Origin: Jiangella aurantiaca | GTDB lineage: Bacteria > Actinomycetota > Actinomycetes > Jiangellales > Jiangellaceae | Direction of reading: 5' to 3' | Assembly (NCBI RefSeq): GCF_004349105.1 | Contig: NZ_SMLB01000006.1 | Span: forward strand, 124,001 to 188,000 | Length of the DNA stretch: 64,000 nucleotides | Shown: piece by piece, positions 11,128-19,863 of the stretch | How the letters are laid out: every line of letters begins with the position of its first letter | How positions within the stretch are numbered: position 1 is the stretch's first letter | Notes under the pieces: model-generated | Databases searched by the model: none | The model's input: the letters and a program-made list of their open reading frames with translations, nothing else | Told to the model about the DNA's origin: nothing | Position numbers and translations under genes: made by a program

Positions 11128-11984
11128 TGGAGCCCTTCGGGCGGCGGCTGCACGCCGCGATGAAGGCCCGCGGGCCGTTCTGCGCCGGCGTCGACCCGCA
11201 CCCGGGTCTGCTCACCGCCTGGGGCCTGGCCGACGACGTCGCCGGGCTGGAGCGGTTCGCCCGCACGGCCGTCGAGGCGCTGGGCGAGACCGTCGCGGTG
11301 CTCAAGCCGCAGTCGGCGTTCTTCGAGCGGCACGGGTCGCGCGGCGTCGCGGTGCTGGAGCGGGTGATCGCCGACGCGAAGGGCGCCGGCGCGCTGGTGC
11401 TGCTGGACGTCAAGCGCGGCGACATCGGCTCGACGATGCAGGCCTACGCCGACGCCTACTGCGACCCGGCGTCGCCGCTGTGCGCCGACGCCGTCACCGT
11501 CTCGCCGTACCTGGGCTTCGAGTCGCTGCGCCCGGTGCTCGACACCGCGGCGGCACACGGCAACGGCGTGTTCGTGCTCGCGCTGACGTCCAACCCGGAG
11601 GGCCCCGAGGTGCAGCACGCCCGCGCCGCCGACGGCCGCACCGTCGCCGGGACCATGCTGGACCATGTTCGTGCCGCCAACGCCGCCGCGCTGGCCGCCG
11701 GTGACGCACTGGGCGGCGTCGGGGTGGTCGTCGGCGCCACGACCGGTGGATCCGGCGAGGATCTCGCCGTCGGGGGGCCGCTGCTGGCGCCCGGCATCGG
11801 CGCTCAGGGCGCTACCGTCGCGGACCTCGCGACGGTGTTCGGAGCGGCTTTGCCGCAGGTCGTGCCATCGGCGTCGCGAGAGGTCCTGTCCGCCGGACCG
11901 GACCCGCGGGCACTCCGCGAGGCAGCGGCCCGGACCATCGAGGACGTCCGTGACCTGCTGTTTCGTGCCTCCGCCGGTGCCTGA
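11127..11984 (+). CDS. pyrF: Orotidine 5'-phosphate decarboxylase, type 2
   Basis: 285 residues. FCAGVDPHPGLL opens the barrel and the catalytic LLDVKRGDIGSTMQAYADAY is near residues 92-110, with the Asp-Lys-Asp set of the family. ALTSNPEG and a C-terminal APGIGAQGA phosphate-binding loop follow. The length and the DVKRGDIGST form mark the type 2 (PyrF/Ura-like) group found in Actinobacteria and Myxococcus. It removes CO2 from OMP to give UMP, the last step of the pathway. Its ATG shares one base with the pyrD stop (TGATG). Confidence 0.96.
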   Translation: MEPFGRRLHAAMKARGPFCAGVDPHPGLLTAWGLADDVAGLERFARTAVEALGETVAVLKPQSAFFERHGSRGVAVLERVIADAKGAGALVLLDVKRGDIGSTMQAYADAYCDPASPLCADAVTVSPYLGFESLRPVLDTAAAHGNGVFVLALTSNPEGPEVQHARAADGRTVAGTMLDHVRAANAAALAAGDALGGVGVVVGATTGGSGEDLAVGGPLLAPGIGAQGATVADLATVFGAALPQVVPSASREVLSAGPDPRALREAAARTIEDVRDLLFRASAGA

Positions 11985-12030
11985 CCGGCACGAATCCAGG
12001 GACTTCCGGCGCGACACGCGGGGGACGTCG

Positions 12031-12068
12031 TACCGTGGATTCGTCCGGACAGGTACGGTGGATTGCGT
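12031..12068 (+). promoter_or_regulatory. Duplicated box upstream of mihF
   Basis: TACCGTGGATTCGT (12031-12044) and TACGGTGGATTGCGT (12054-12068) are near-identical blocks 23 bases apart in the pyrF-mihF gap. Each begins with a TANNNT hexamer, so they could be tandem -10 elements or two binding sites. A small CCGC-CGAA-GCGG hairpin lies farther down near 12110-12121. Confidence 0.35.
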
Positions 12069-12168
12069 TGCTGACCTGGTGGTTCACTCGCTAGGTTCCT
12101 GAAACAAGGCCGCCGAAGCGGTGGTCGGACCCACATCCACACAACGACACAACAGAGGTGACCCGCTC

Positions 12169-12483
12169 GTGGCGCTCCCTAACCTGACTCCCGAACAGCG
12201 CGCGGCCGCTCTCGAGAAGGCTGCCGAAGCTCGCCGGGAGCGTGCGGAGGTCAAGAACCGCCTGAAGAACGCCGGAGCCCGTCTCGGCGACGTGCTCAAG
12301 GAAGGCGAGAAGAATGAGGTCATCGGCAAGATGAAGGTTTCCGCCCTCCTCGAGTCGATGCCCGGCGTCGGTAAGGTCCGCGCCAAGCAGATCATGGAGG
12401 AGATCGGCATCGCCGAGACCCGTCGCGTCCGTGGCCTGGGTGCCAACCAGTCGGCGGCTCTGATCGAGCGTTTCGGCGGTTGA
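12169..12483 (+). CDS. mihF: Integration host factor, actinobacterial type
   Basis: A 104-residue nucleoid protein. The N-terminal coiled helix [20 protein letters not shown] is followed by [20 protein letters not shown] and the helix-hairpin/S13-like DNA-binding segment [20 protein letters not shown] with RRVRGLG. This is the actinobacterial IHF family, unrelated in sequence to E. coli IHF. It binds DNA non-specifically, bends it, and is essential in mycobacteria. GTG 12169 gives the usual [11 protein letters not shown]-terminus and has AGAGGTG about ten bases upstream. It shares its stop with the gmk start. Confidence 0.96.
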   Translation: MALPNLTPEQRAAALEKAAEARRERAEVKNRLKNAGARLGDVLKEGEKNEVIGKMKVSALLESMPGVGKVRAKQIMEEIGIAETRRVRGLGANQSAALIERFGG

Positions 12484-13082
12484 GCCTGCACACGTCCCAT
12501 CCGCGGTCGGCCCCGCGGGTCATCGTCCTGTCGGGGCCGACGGCGGTCGGAAAAACCACCGTCGTCAAGAAGCTGCGCGCCGCTCACCCGGAGTTGTGGA
12601 TCTCGGTGTCCACGACGACCCGGCCGCCGCGGCCGCGAGAGATCGACGGCGAGCATTACCACTTCGTCGACGACGCCACGTTCGACAAGATGATCGAGCA
12701 GGGCGAGTTCCTCGAGTGGGCCGTGGTGCACAAGCGGGCGAAGTACGGCACGCCCAGGGGGCCGGTCGAGCGCGCGCTCGCCGCCGGCCACTCAGTGCTG
12801 CTCGAGATCGACCTGCAGGGCGCCCGGCAAGTCAGGGAGACCATCCCCGACGCGCTGTTCGTGTTCCTCGCGCCGCCGAGCTGGGACGAGCTGGTCCGCC
12901 GGCTCATCGGCCGGGGCACCGAGACCGAGGCCGAGCGCGAGCGCCGGCTGACGACCGCGCGCGAGGAGCTGGCCGCGGAGGCCGAGTTCGACGTCACGCT
13001 GGTGAACACGGACGTCGAGACGGTTTGCGAAGAGTTGGTAGCCTTGATGCGTACACCCCACTTGACGAGCCCGGAGGCATGA
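12480..13082 (+). CDS. gmk: Guanylate kinase
   Basis: 200 residues. The P-loop GPTAVGKT is at 19-26. [20 protein letters not shown] is the GMP-binding region, followed by [27 protein letters not shown] and the lid [13 protein letters not shown]. It phosphorylates GMP to GDP with ATP. The start is TTG at 12480, overlapping the mihF stop; no internal ATG fits before the P-loop, so TTG is well supported. The 3' end overlaps rpoZ as ATGA. Confidence 0.95.
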   Translation: MSLHTSHPRSAPRVIVLSGPTAVGKTTVVKKLRAAHPELWISVSTTTRPPRPREIDGEHYHFVDDATFDKMIEQGEFLEWAVVHKRAKYGTPRGPVERALAAGHSVLLEIDLQGARQVRETIPDALFVFLAPPSWDELVRRLIGRGTETEAERERRLTTAREELAAEAEFDVTLVNTDVETVCEELVALMRTPHLTSPEA

Positions 13083-13420
13083 GCGTGTCCGGTACCCAAG
13101 GCGTTGCCGAGGGCATCACTTTCCCACCCATCGACGACCTGCTGGCCAAGACCGACTCCAAGTACGGCCTGGTCATCTACGCGGCCAAGCGGGCGCGCCA
13201 GATCAACGCCTACTACTCGCAGCTGGGCGAGGGCCTGCTCGAGTACGTCGGGCCGCTCGTCGAGACCCACGTGCAGGAGAAGCCGCTGTCCATCGCGCTG
13301 CGCGAGATCGACGCGGGCCTGTTGACGGCCGAGCACATCGACCCGAACGACATCGACGCCGAGCTGCCGGTCGCCCCGGCCGCCACGGCTGACGAGCCCG
13401 CGGCCGAGCAGCAGAGCTGA
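13079..13420 (+). CDS. rpoZ: RNA polymerase omega subunit
   Basis: 113 residues. The conserved core [20 protein letters not shown], followed by [20 protein letters not shown], is the omega/RPB6 signature. [16 protein letters not shown] follows, and the acidic alanine-rich tail is typical for actinobacterial omega. It assists assembly of the beta' subunit. The ATG overlaps the gmk stop by ATGA, so translation is coupled. Confidence 0.95.
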   Translation: MSVSGTQGVAEGITFPPIDDLLAKTDSKYGLVIYAAKRARQINAYYSQLGEGLLEYVGPLVETHVQEKPLSIALREIDAGLLTAEHIDPNDIDAELPVAPAATADEPAAEQQS

Positions 13421-13437
13421 CGGCCGGCGGCCGGTTG

Positions 13438-13459
13438 ATGGCTGATGGCTGATGGCTGA
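13438..13459 (+). other. Triple TGATGGC repeat with two four-codon minicistrons before coaBC
   Basis: TGATGGC is repeated three times at 7-base intervals, placing ATG at 13438, 13445 and 13452. The first two open frames are ATG-GCT-GAT-GGC-TGA. Their stops lie at 13450-13452 (touching the coaBC ATG) and 13457-13459. Only the third ATG opens the long coaBC frame. There is no clear Shine-Dalgarno before any of them. Confidence 0.5.
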
Positions 13460-14657
13460 GATCGTCCTCGGCGTCGGGGGTGGCATCGCCGCCTACAAGA
13501 TCGCCGAGGTGCTGCGCCGGCTCACCGAGTCCGGCCACGGCGTCACCGTCCTACCCACCAGGTCGGCCCTCCGCTTCGTCGGGGAGCCGACCTGGGCCGC
13601 GTTGTCGGGCCGTCCGGTGCGCACGGAGGTCTTCGACGACGTCCACGAGGTCCCGCACGTCCGCATCGGCCGGCACGCCGACCTCGTGCTGGTCGCCCCG
13701 GCCACGGCCGACCTGATGGCCAAGGCCGCCGCCGGGCTGGCCGACGACCTCCTGACGTCGACGCTGCTCACCGCGCGCGGGCCGGTGATCTTCGTACCGG
13801 CCATGCACACCGAGATGTGGGAGCACCCGGCCACCGTCGCCAATGTCGAGACGCTGCGCAAGCGCGGCGCGCTCGTCGTCGAGCCCGCCGTCGGCCGGCT
13901 CACCGGCGCCGACACCGGCAAGGGCCGGCTGCCAGAGCCCGCCGACATCTTCGCCTACGTCACCGACGTGCTGAGCCGCGGCGGCGCTGGGCCCGACCTC
14001 ACCGGCCGGCACGTCGTCGTCTCCGCCGGCGGCACCCGCGAGCACCTCGACCCCGTCCGGTTCCTGGGCAACCGCTCGTCCGGCCGGCAGGGCTACGCGC
14101 TGGCCCGGGCCGCGGCCGCGCGCGGTGCCCGCGTCACGCTGGTGGCGGCGAACGTGACGCTGCCCGACCCCGCCGGCGCCGACATCGTGCGGGTCGGTTC
14201 CGCGGCGCAGCTGTACGACGCCATGGTGGAGGCCGCGGCCGGCGCCGACGCCGTCGTCATGGCCGCCGCCGTCGCCGACTTCCGGCCGGCCGCCTACACC
14301 GACACGAAGATCAAGAAGTCGGCCGACGGGTCGACCCCGGTCATCGAGCTGGAACGCACCACCGACATCCTCGCCCACCTGGCCGCGCACCGGCCCAGCC
14401 CGCGGCAGGTCGTCGTCGGGTTCGCCGCCGAGACCGGCGACGCGTCCGGCAGCGTGCTCGACCACGGCCGCGCCAAGCTCGCCGCCAAGGGCTGCGACCT
14501 GCTGGTGGTCAACGAAGTGGGCGCCGACCGCGGGTTCGAGTCCGAGAACAACGCCGCGGTCGTGCTGGGCGCCGACGGCAGCTCCGTGACCGTCGAGAGC
14601 GGTCCCAAGTCCGCCCTCGCGCACGTCGTCTGGGACCTCGTCCGCGCCCGCCTCTGA
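13452..14657 (+). CDS. coaBC: Bifunctional phosphopantothenoylcysteine decarboxylase / synthetase
   Basis: 401 residues. The N-terminal flavoprotein (CoaC) domain, about 1-170, has [39 protein letters not shown] and [16 protein letters not shown]. The C-terminal CoaB domain from about 180 has [20 protein letters not shown] followed by SSG, then AAAVADFRP and the KIKK loop. It adds cysteine to phosphopantothenate with CTP and then decarboxylates, two steps to coenzyme A. The loop [16 protein letters not shown] lacks the Cys of the E. coli ACG loop; I recall the same in mycobacterial CoaBC, so it is likely lineage-typical. Start ATG 13452 is the third of three closely spaced ATGs. Confidence 0.95.
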   Translation: MAEIVLGVGGGIAAYKIAEVLRRLTESGHGVTVLPTRSALRFVGEPTWAALSGRPVRTEVFDDVHEVPHVRIGRHADLVLVAPATADLMAKAAAGLADDLLTSTLLTARGPVIFVPAMHTEMWEHPATVANVETLRKRGALVVEPAVGRLTGADTGKGRLPEPADIFAYVTDVLSRGGAGPDLTGRHVVVSAGGTREHLDPVRFLGNRSSGRQGYALARAAAARGARVTLVAANVTLPDPAGADIVRVGSAAQLYDAMVEAAAGADAVVMAAAVADFRPAAYTDTKIKKSADGSTPVIELERTTDILAHLAAHRPSPRQVVVGFAAETGDASGSVLDHGRAKLAAKGCDLLVVNEVGADRGFESENNAAVVLGADGSSVTVESGPKSALAHVVWDLVRARL

Positions 14658-14790
14658 TCGGCGGGTGCGCCCGTGTCTCAGGATGCGGGTGAAAACCGTC
14701 CAGTGCGTGGACGTTCGCAGGCCGGGTCCGCGACATTACCCTACAGTTGGGCTGCCTGGGTGTAGTCCGCGTCATGAGAGGGGGCATGGG

Positions 14791-15981
14791 TTGTCTCTAC
14801 GTCTGTTCACGTCCGAATCCGTCACCGAGGGTCATCCGGACAAGATCTGTGACCAGATCAGTGACGCCGTGCTCGACGCGCTGCTGAAGGACGACCCCAA
14901 CAGCCGCGTCGCGGTCGAGTCGATGGTGACCACCGGCCTGGTCCACGTGGCCGGCGAGGTGACCACACAGGGCTACGCCGACATCCCTGGCATCGTGCGC
15001 GACACCATCCTCGGCATCGGATACGACTCGTCGACCAAGGGCTTCGACGGCTACTCCTGCGGCGTGTCGGTGTCCATCGGCTCGCAGTCGCAGGACATCG
15101 CGCAGGGTGTGGACTCCGCGTACGAGCATCGCGTCGAGGGCGACCTCGACCCGCTGGACCTGCAGGGGGCGGGCGACCAGGGGCTGATGTTCGGCTACGC
15201 GAGCGACGAGACGCCGGAGCTGATGCCGCTGCCGATCATCGTCGCGCACCGGCTGGCGCAGCGGCTGGCCGAGGTGCGCCGGTCCGGCGCGGTGCCGTAC
15301 CTGCGTCCGGACGGCAAGACGCAGGTCACCATCGAGTACGACGGCGACCGCCCGGTCCGCCTCGACACCGTCGTCGTGTCGACGCAGCACGCGGCCAACA
15401 TCGACCTCGACCAGCTGCTCACCCCTGACATCACCAACCAGGTGGTCAAGCCGGTGCTCGAGACGTTCGAGCTCGACGAGCACGACTTCCGGCTGCTGGT
15501 GAACCCGACCGGCCGGTTCGAGATCGGCGGCCCGATGGGCGACGCCGGCCTCACCGGACGGAAGATCATCATCGACACCTACGGCGGCATGGCCCGGCAT
15601 GGCGGCGGCGCGTTCAGCGGTAAGGACCCGTCGAAGGTGGACCGCTCCGGCGCCTACGCCATGCGCTGGGTGGCGAAGAACGTCGTCGCGGCCGGGCTCG
15701 CCCGCCGCTGCGAGGTGCAGGTGGCCTACGCCATCGGCAAGGCTGAGCCGGTGGGCCTGTTCCTGGAGTGCTTCGGTACCGAGCGGGTGCCGGTGGAGCG
15801 CATCGAGAACGCCGTCACCGAGGTCTTCGACCTGCGTCCCGCCGCGATCATCCGCGACCTCGACCTCAAGCGGCCCATCTATGCCCAGACGGCCGCCTAC
15901 GGTCACTTCGGCCGCGAGCTGCCCGACTTCACGTGGGAGCGCACCGACCGCGTCGATGCGCTGCAGGCGGCCGCCGGCTGA
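14791..15981 (+). CDS. metK: S-adenosylmethionine synthase
   Basis: 396 residues. It begins [20 protein letters not shown], followed by [12 protein letters not shown]. The methionine/ATP segments [46 protein letters not shown] and [16 protein letters not shown] are intact. It makes SAM from methionine and ATP. The start is TTG 14791, six bases after GAGAGGGGG; a longer frame back to 14665 lacks family similarity. I looked for a SAM riboswitch in the 133-base upstream gap and saw none that I could support. Confidence 0.95.
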   Translation: MSLRLFTSESVTEGHPDKICDQISDAVLDALLKDDPNSRVAVESMVTTGLVHVAGEVTTQGYADIPGIVRDTILGIGYDSSTKGFDGYSCGVSVSIGSQSQDIAQGVDSAYEHRVEGDLDPLDLQGAGDQGLMFGYASDETPELMPLPIIVAHRLAQRLAEVRRSGAVPYLRPDGKTQVTIEYDGDRPVRLDTVVVSTQHAANIDLDQLLTPDITNQVVKPVLETFELDEHDFRLLVNPTGRFEIGGPMGDAGLTGRKIIIDTYGGMARHGGGAFSGKDPSKVDRSGAYAMRWVAKNVVAAGLARRCEVQVAYAIGKAEPVGLFLECFGTERVPVERIENAVTEVFDLRPAAIIRDLDLKRPIYAQTAAYGHFGRELPDFTWERTDRVDALQAAAG

Positions 15982-16064
15982 TCGGCCGAGGCCGAGCGAT
16001 GCCCGGCCGGATCCGTCCTGTGGACAACCGCGGGCCGGGTCCGCCAGTGCGGTAGAAACGGTCT

Positions 16065-18086
16065 GTGAGCGCATCCGAGCAGGCCGAGCCCGATCAGCTG
16101 GCGCTGGTCGCCGCGCCCGGCCGGCGCCGGTTCCGAACCCGCGCGCCCGAGCCGGTCGCGGAGGAGCGGCCGGTGGCCGCCGTGCTGGTCGACGTCGGCC
16201 TGCCGCATCTGGACCGGCCGTTCGACTACCTCGTGCCGGTCTCCATGGCCGACGACGCCGTCGTGGGCGCCCGCGTGTCGGTGCGGTTCGCCGGCACCGA
16301 TCAGGACGGCTTCGTCGTTGCCCGGAAGGACTCCAGCGACCACGAGGGAAAGCTCGCGCGGCTGCGCCGGGTGGTCTCGCCCGAGCCGGTGCTGGCGCCC
16401 GAGATCGCGATGCTGGCCCGCACCGTCGCCGACCGCTACGCCGGCACCGTCTCCGACGTCCTGCGCCTCGCCGTCCCGCCCCGGCACGCCACCGCCGAGA
16501 AGGCCGCGTCGCCCGACCCGCCGGTTCCGCCGGCCCGGCCCGACCCCGGCGGCTGGGCCCAGCACGTCGACGGCGTCGCGCTGCTCGACGCGCTGGCCGC
16601 CGGGGGAGCGCCGCGCGCCGTCTGGAACCCCGGCCCGGCAGCCGACTGGCCCGACCTCGTGGCCCGGCTGGTCGCCACGACACTGTCCGGCGGACGGGGC
16701 GCGCTGGTGGTGGTGCCCGACGGCCGCGACGTCGCACTGGCGTCGTCGGCGCTGACGGAGCTGCTGGGCGAGGGCCAGCACGTCGAGCTGGAGGCCGACG
16801 CCGGGCCGTCCACCCGGTACAAGCGCTGGCTGTCGGTGCGCCGGGGCGCCGTGCGGGCCGTCATCGGGACCCGGTCGGCGGCGTTCGCGCCCGTGCACGA
16901 CCTCGGGCTGGTGGTCCTCTGGGACGACGGCGACGACCTGCACGCCGAGCCGCGGGCGCCGTACCCGCATGCGCGCGAGGTGCTGCTGCTGCGCGCCCAC
17001 CAGGCCGGCGCGGCCGCCGTCGTCGGGGGGTTCGCGCGCACCGCCGAGGCCGAGCAGCTGCTGGCCACCGGCTGGGCGCGGCCGGTGACTCCGTCGCGGC
17101 AGGCGGTCCGGGCCGCGTCGCCGCACGTGCACGCCAGCGGTGACGACCACGAGCAGGCCCGCGACGAGGCCGCCCGCACCGCCCGGCTGCCGTCGCTGGC
17201 CTGGCGGACGGCGCGGGCCGGGCTCGCGCGCGGCCCGGTGCTGGTGCAGGTGCCGCGGGCCGGATACCTGCCCGGCGTCGCCTGCGCCCGCTGCCGCACG
17301 CCGGCGCGCTGCGCGGCCTGTTCCGGGCCCCTGGTGCTCGGCCAGGCCGACCGGCCGCCGCGATGCGCTTGGTGCGCGACGACGTACCCGTCGTGGCGGT
17401 GCGGGGAGTGCGGGCACGGCACGCTGCGGGCGACGGTCGTCGGCGTACGGCGGACGGCGGAGGAGCTCGGCCGCGCGTTCGCGGGCGTGCCCGTGCTGCT
17501 GTCACGCGGCGACGCCGTGCGAGATACTGTCGGCGCGGAGCCGGCGCTGGTGGTGGCGACGCCCGGCGCTGAGCCGGTCGCTGATGGTGGCTACACGGCG
17601 GCGCTGCTGCTGGACGGCACCGCGCTGCTGGCCCGGACCGGCCTGCGCGCCGCCGAGGAGGCGCTGCGCCGCTGGCTGCGCGCGGCCGCGCTGGTCCGTC
17701 CCGGGACGATGGGCGGGGAGATCGTCGTGGTCGCGGACTCCTCCGCGCCGGCCGTCCAGGCGCTGGTCCGCTGGGACCCGGCCGGCTTCGCCACGCGCGA
17801 ACTGGCCGAGCGTTCGGCGCTCCACCTGCCGCCCGCCGCGCGCGTCGCCGAGCTCACCGGTGCCGCCGCCGACGTCGACGACCTCCTCATGCACGCCGAG
17901 CTCCCGCCCGACGCCGAGGTCATCGGCCCGGTGCCGGTCGACGACGGCGCACGGGCGATGGTCCGCGCGCCCCGGGCGGCGGGGACGGCGCTCGCGGCGG
18001 CGCTGCGGGCGGCGGCCGGCATCCGCTCCGCCCGCCGCACCGGCGGCTCCGTCCGCGTCCGCATCGACCCCGTCGACTTCGGCTGA
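16065..18086 (+). CDS. priA: Primosomal protein N' (PriA), helicase-inactive actinobacterial form
   Basis: 673 residues. The N-terminal 3'-DNA-binding domain (VDVGLPHLDRPFDYLVP near 42-58) is intact. An eight-cysteine zinc cluster at about 406-450 (CARCRTPARCAAC, then CAWC and CGECG) is present. The helicase core is degenerate: no Walker A G-K-T/S is found where expected, and LWDDGDD stands in place of the DEAH box. This is the known condition of actinobacterial PriA, so it probably recognises stalled forks without unwinding DNA. The GTG start is preceded by TAGAAA six bases upstream, which may give a leaderless mRNA. It is followed by a convergent gene and a 14-bp hairpin. Confidence 0.9.
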   Translation: MSASEQAEPDQLALVAAPGRRRFRTRAPEPVAEERPVAAVLVDVGLPHLDRPFDYLVPVSMADDAVVGARVSVRFAGTDQDGFVVARKDSSDHEGKLARLRRVVSPEPVLAPEIAMLARTVADRYAGTVSDVLRLAVPPRHATAEKAASPDPPVPPARPDPGGWAQHVDGVALLDALAAGGAPRAVWNPGPAADWPDLVARLVATTLSGGRGALVVVPDGRDVALASSALTELLGEGQHVELEADAGPSTRYKRWLSVRRGAVRAVIGTRSAAFAPVHDLGLVVLWDDGDDLHAEPRAPYPHAREVLLLRAHQAGAAAVVGGFARTAEAEQLLATGWARPVTPSRQAVRAASPHVHASGDDHEQARDEAARTARLPSLAWRTARAGLARGPVLVQVPRAGYLPGVACARCRTPARCAACSGPLVLGQADRPPRCAWCATTYPSWRCGECGHGTLRATVVGVRRTAEELGRAFAGVPVLLSRGDAVRDTVGAEPALVVATPGAEPVADGGYTAALLLDGTALLARTGLRAAEEALRRWLRAAALVRPGTMGGEIVVVADSSAPAVQALVRWDPAGFATRELAERSALHLPPAARVAELTGAAADVDDLLMHAELPPDAEVIGPVPVDDGARAMVRAPRAAGTALAAALRAAAGIRSARRTGGSVRVRIDPVDFG

Positions 18087-18098
18087 CGCTCAACTCCA

Positions 18099-18148
18099 TG
18101 ATCATCAAGGATTCGACCCTCTATGGTGTGGTGGATCCTTGATGATCA
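18099..18148. terminator. 14-bp perfect hairpin between convergent genes
   Basis: TGATCATCAAGGAT (18099-18112) is perfectly inverted at 18135-18148, with a 22-base loop. It lies between the ends of priA and the opposite-strand ATPase gene, so it is placed as a bidirectional terminator. It contains TGATCATCAAGG and is preceded by AACTCC, reminiscent of but not identical to the GTTGATCTTGG family. Confidence 0.55.
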
Positions 18149-18182
18149 CGGGATCGCGGCGACGGCCCTCGGGCCAGACCCC

Positions 18183-18860
18183 CTACTCGAGACGCGACGC
18201 GAGGTCCACGTAGTACGCGACGGCGTCGGCCGGCAGACCGTCGAACACCAGGCGACCGTCGTCGAAGACCAGCACGCGGTCCATCGCCAGGACGGCGTCG
18301 AGGTCGTGCGTGACCAGCACGACCCGCTGCGGCACCTCGGCCAGCAGCGCCAGCACCTTCCGGGTGTTGCGCAGGTCGAGCAGCGTCGTCGGCTCGTCGC
18401 ACACGAGCACCTTCGGGTCCGTCACCAGCACCGAGCAGAGCGCCAGCAGCTGCTTCTGCCCGCCGGACAGCAGGTGCGCAGGATGGTCGGCGTGCCCGGC
18501 CAGCCCGAAGCGCTCCAGCGCCTCCGCCACCCGCGCTTCAACCGCCGACCGCGGCAGGTCCCGCAGCCCGAAGGCGACGTCCTCGGCGACCGTCGGCATG
18601 AGGATCTGCGCGTCCGGGTCGGTGAACACGAAGCCCACCGACCGCCGCACCTCGGCCCCGGACCGCCGCGTCGACAGCCCGTCCACCGTCACCGACCCTG
18701 ACGACGGCAGCACCAGGCCGTTGAGCAGCCGCGCGAACGTCGACTTGCCCGACCCGTTCGCCCCGATCACGCCGACCCGCTGCTCCGTCAGCGTCACCGT
18801 CACGTCGCGCAGGACGGTGCGGTCGCCGTACCGGTGCGTGACGGCGTCGACCTCGATCAC
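18183..18860 (-). CDS. ECF-type (CbiO/BioM-like) ABC transporter ATPase
   Basis: 225 residues with a complete ABC cassette: Walker A GANGSGKST near 34-42, Q-loop region VFTDPDAQILMPTVAEDVAF (the DPDxQ signature of the ECF/CbiO group), signature LLSGGQKQLLALCSVL, Walker B VLVCDEPTTLLD and switch VTHDLD. ATPases of this group energise vitamin and metal uptake together with an EcfT membrane protein and a substrate-binding S protein. Neither partner lies next to it; instead the upstream gene is a zinc metallopeptidase whose stop overlaps this GTG (GTGA). Partners are probably encoded elsewhere, as for shared ECF modules, or the pairing has another meaning. Confidence 0.85.
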   Translation of the reverse strand: MIEVDAVTHRYGDRTVLRDVTVTLTEQRVGVIGANGSGKSTFARLLNGLVLPSSGSVTVDGLSTRRSGAEVRRSVGFVFTDPDAQILMPTVAEDVAFGLRDLPRSAVEARVAEALERFGLAGHADHPAHLLSGGQKQLLALCSVLVTDPKVLVCDEPTTLLDLRNTRKVLALLAEVPQRVVLVTHDLDAVLAMDRVLVFDDGRLVFDGLPADAVAYYVDLASRLE

Positions 18861-19756
18861 AGCGACGACGCGGCGAACGTGTCGCAGGCCGCGATGTCGC
18901 CGGTCTCGAGACCCGTCCTGAACCACGCCTGCCGCTGGTCGCTGGAGCCGTGTGTCCACGACTCCGGCGTGATGGTGCCCTGGAACCGCTCCTGGATGTA
19001 GTCGTCGCCGACGGTTCCGGCGGCGGCCAGCGCGTCGGTGATGTCCTGGTCGGTCAGCTCGGTGATCAGCGGCTGGCCGGTCTCGTCCTCGGCGGTGGTG
19101 GCGTGGTGCGCCCACATGCCGGCGTAGCAGTCGGCCTGCAGCTCGAGGCGGACGGCGTCGGAGTCGGGCCCGGACTGGGTGCGGACCCGCTGCATCTGAC
19201 CGGTGAGGTTCTGCACATGGTGACCGTACTCGTGGGCCAGCACGTACGCCTCGGCGAACTGGCCGCTCGGCCCGCCGTACGTGGTGCGCAGCTGGTCGAA
19301 GAACCCGAGGTCAAGGTAGACCTGCTGGTCACCGGGGCAGTAGAACGGCCCCACCTGCGACGACGCCGTGCCGCATCGGGTGGTGACCGCGGAGGTGAAG
19401 AACGTCGTCGTCGACGGGCTGTACTGCTCGCCGGCGGCGGCGAAGTAGTCCTCCCAGAACGCCTGGACCGAGTTCACGTAGAGCACGAACCGGCAGTCGG
19501 GGTTCTCGTCGATGTCCGCGACCACCTGGCACTCACGCTCCAGCTCGCCCTCGGACCCCGGCTCGGCCTGGATCTGCGGCGTGCCGCCGTCGCCGCCGAG
19601 GACGTCGGCCGGGTTGGTGCCCGTCAGCAGCGCGAGCAACGCGAGGATGACCACCCCGATGCCTCCACCGGCCGCCGCCGTGCGGCCGGCCGGGCGCCGG
19701 CCACGCTGGTCGGACACCTGGGAAGGATCCAGGCGTGCCCGCCGGTTGAACTTCAT
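18857..19756 (-). CDS. Neutral zinc metallopeptidase (YpfJ family), membrane-anchored
   Basis: 299 residues. A short basic N-terminus (MKFNRRARLDPSQVSDQRGR) is followed by one membrane segment GGIGVVILALLALLTG near 30-47, so the rest is probably extracellular. The catalytic HEYGHH begins at His175 (H175-E176-x-x-H179) inside YVLAHEYGHHVQNLTGQMQR, followed by RLELQADCYAGMWAHH with the third ligand region. The family is known as putative neutral zinc metallopeptidase; substrates are not established. The ATG has GAGGTGA upstream. It is translationally coupled to the downstream ATPase gene and divergent from the ABC-F gene. Confidence 0.9.
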   Translation of the reverse strand: MKFNRRARLDPSQVSDQRGRRPAGRTAAAGGGIGVVILALLALLTGTNPADVLGGDGGTPQIQAEPGSEGELERECQVVADIDENPDCRFVLYVNSVQAFWEDYFAAAGEQYSPSTTTFFTSAVTTRCGTASSQVGPFYCPGDQQVYLDLGFFDQLRTTYGGPSGQFAEAYVLAHEYGHHVQNLTGQMQRVRTQSGPDSDAVRLELQADCYAGMWAHHATTAEDETGQPLITELTDQDITDALAAAGTVGDDYIQERFQGTITPESWTHGSSDQRQAWFRTGLETGDIAACDTFAASSL

Positions 19757-19863
19757 GGCCGATTCACCTCACGCGTAGACTGCTCACCATGATGCCCGTG
19801 GCGGACTGATCGTGCTGGACCGATCGCCCACCCCATCCCAGGCCACGGAGAGTTCACCCTGAC

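Noticed and set aside
14530-14545. GGTTCGAGTCC-like string resembling a tRNA T-arm
   Set aside because: It lies in the coaBC coding frame and no tRNA cloverleaf surrounds it.
14658-14790. Possible SAM-type riboswitch upstream of metK
   Set aside because: Length would allow one, but I could not pair the conserved helices of any SAM riboswitch class by eye.
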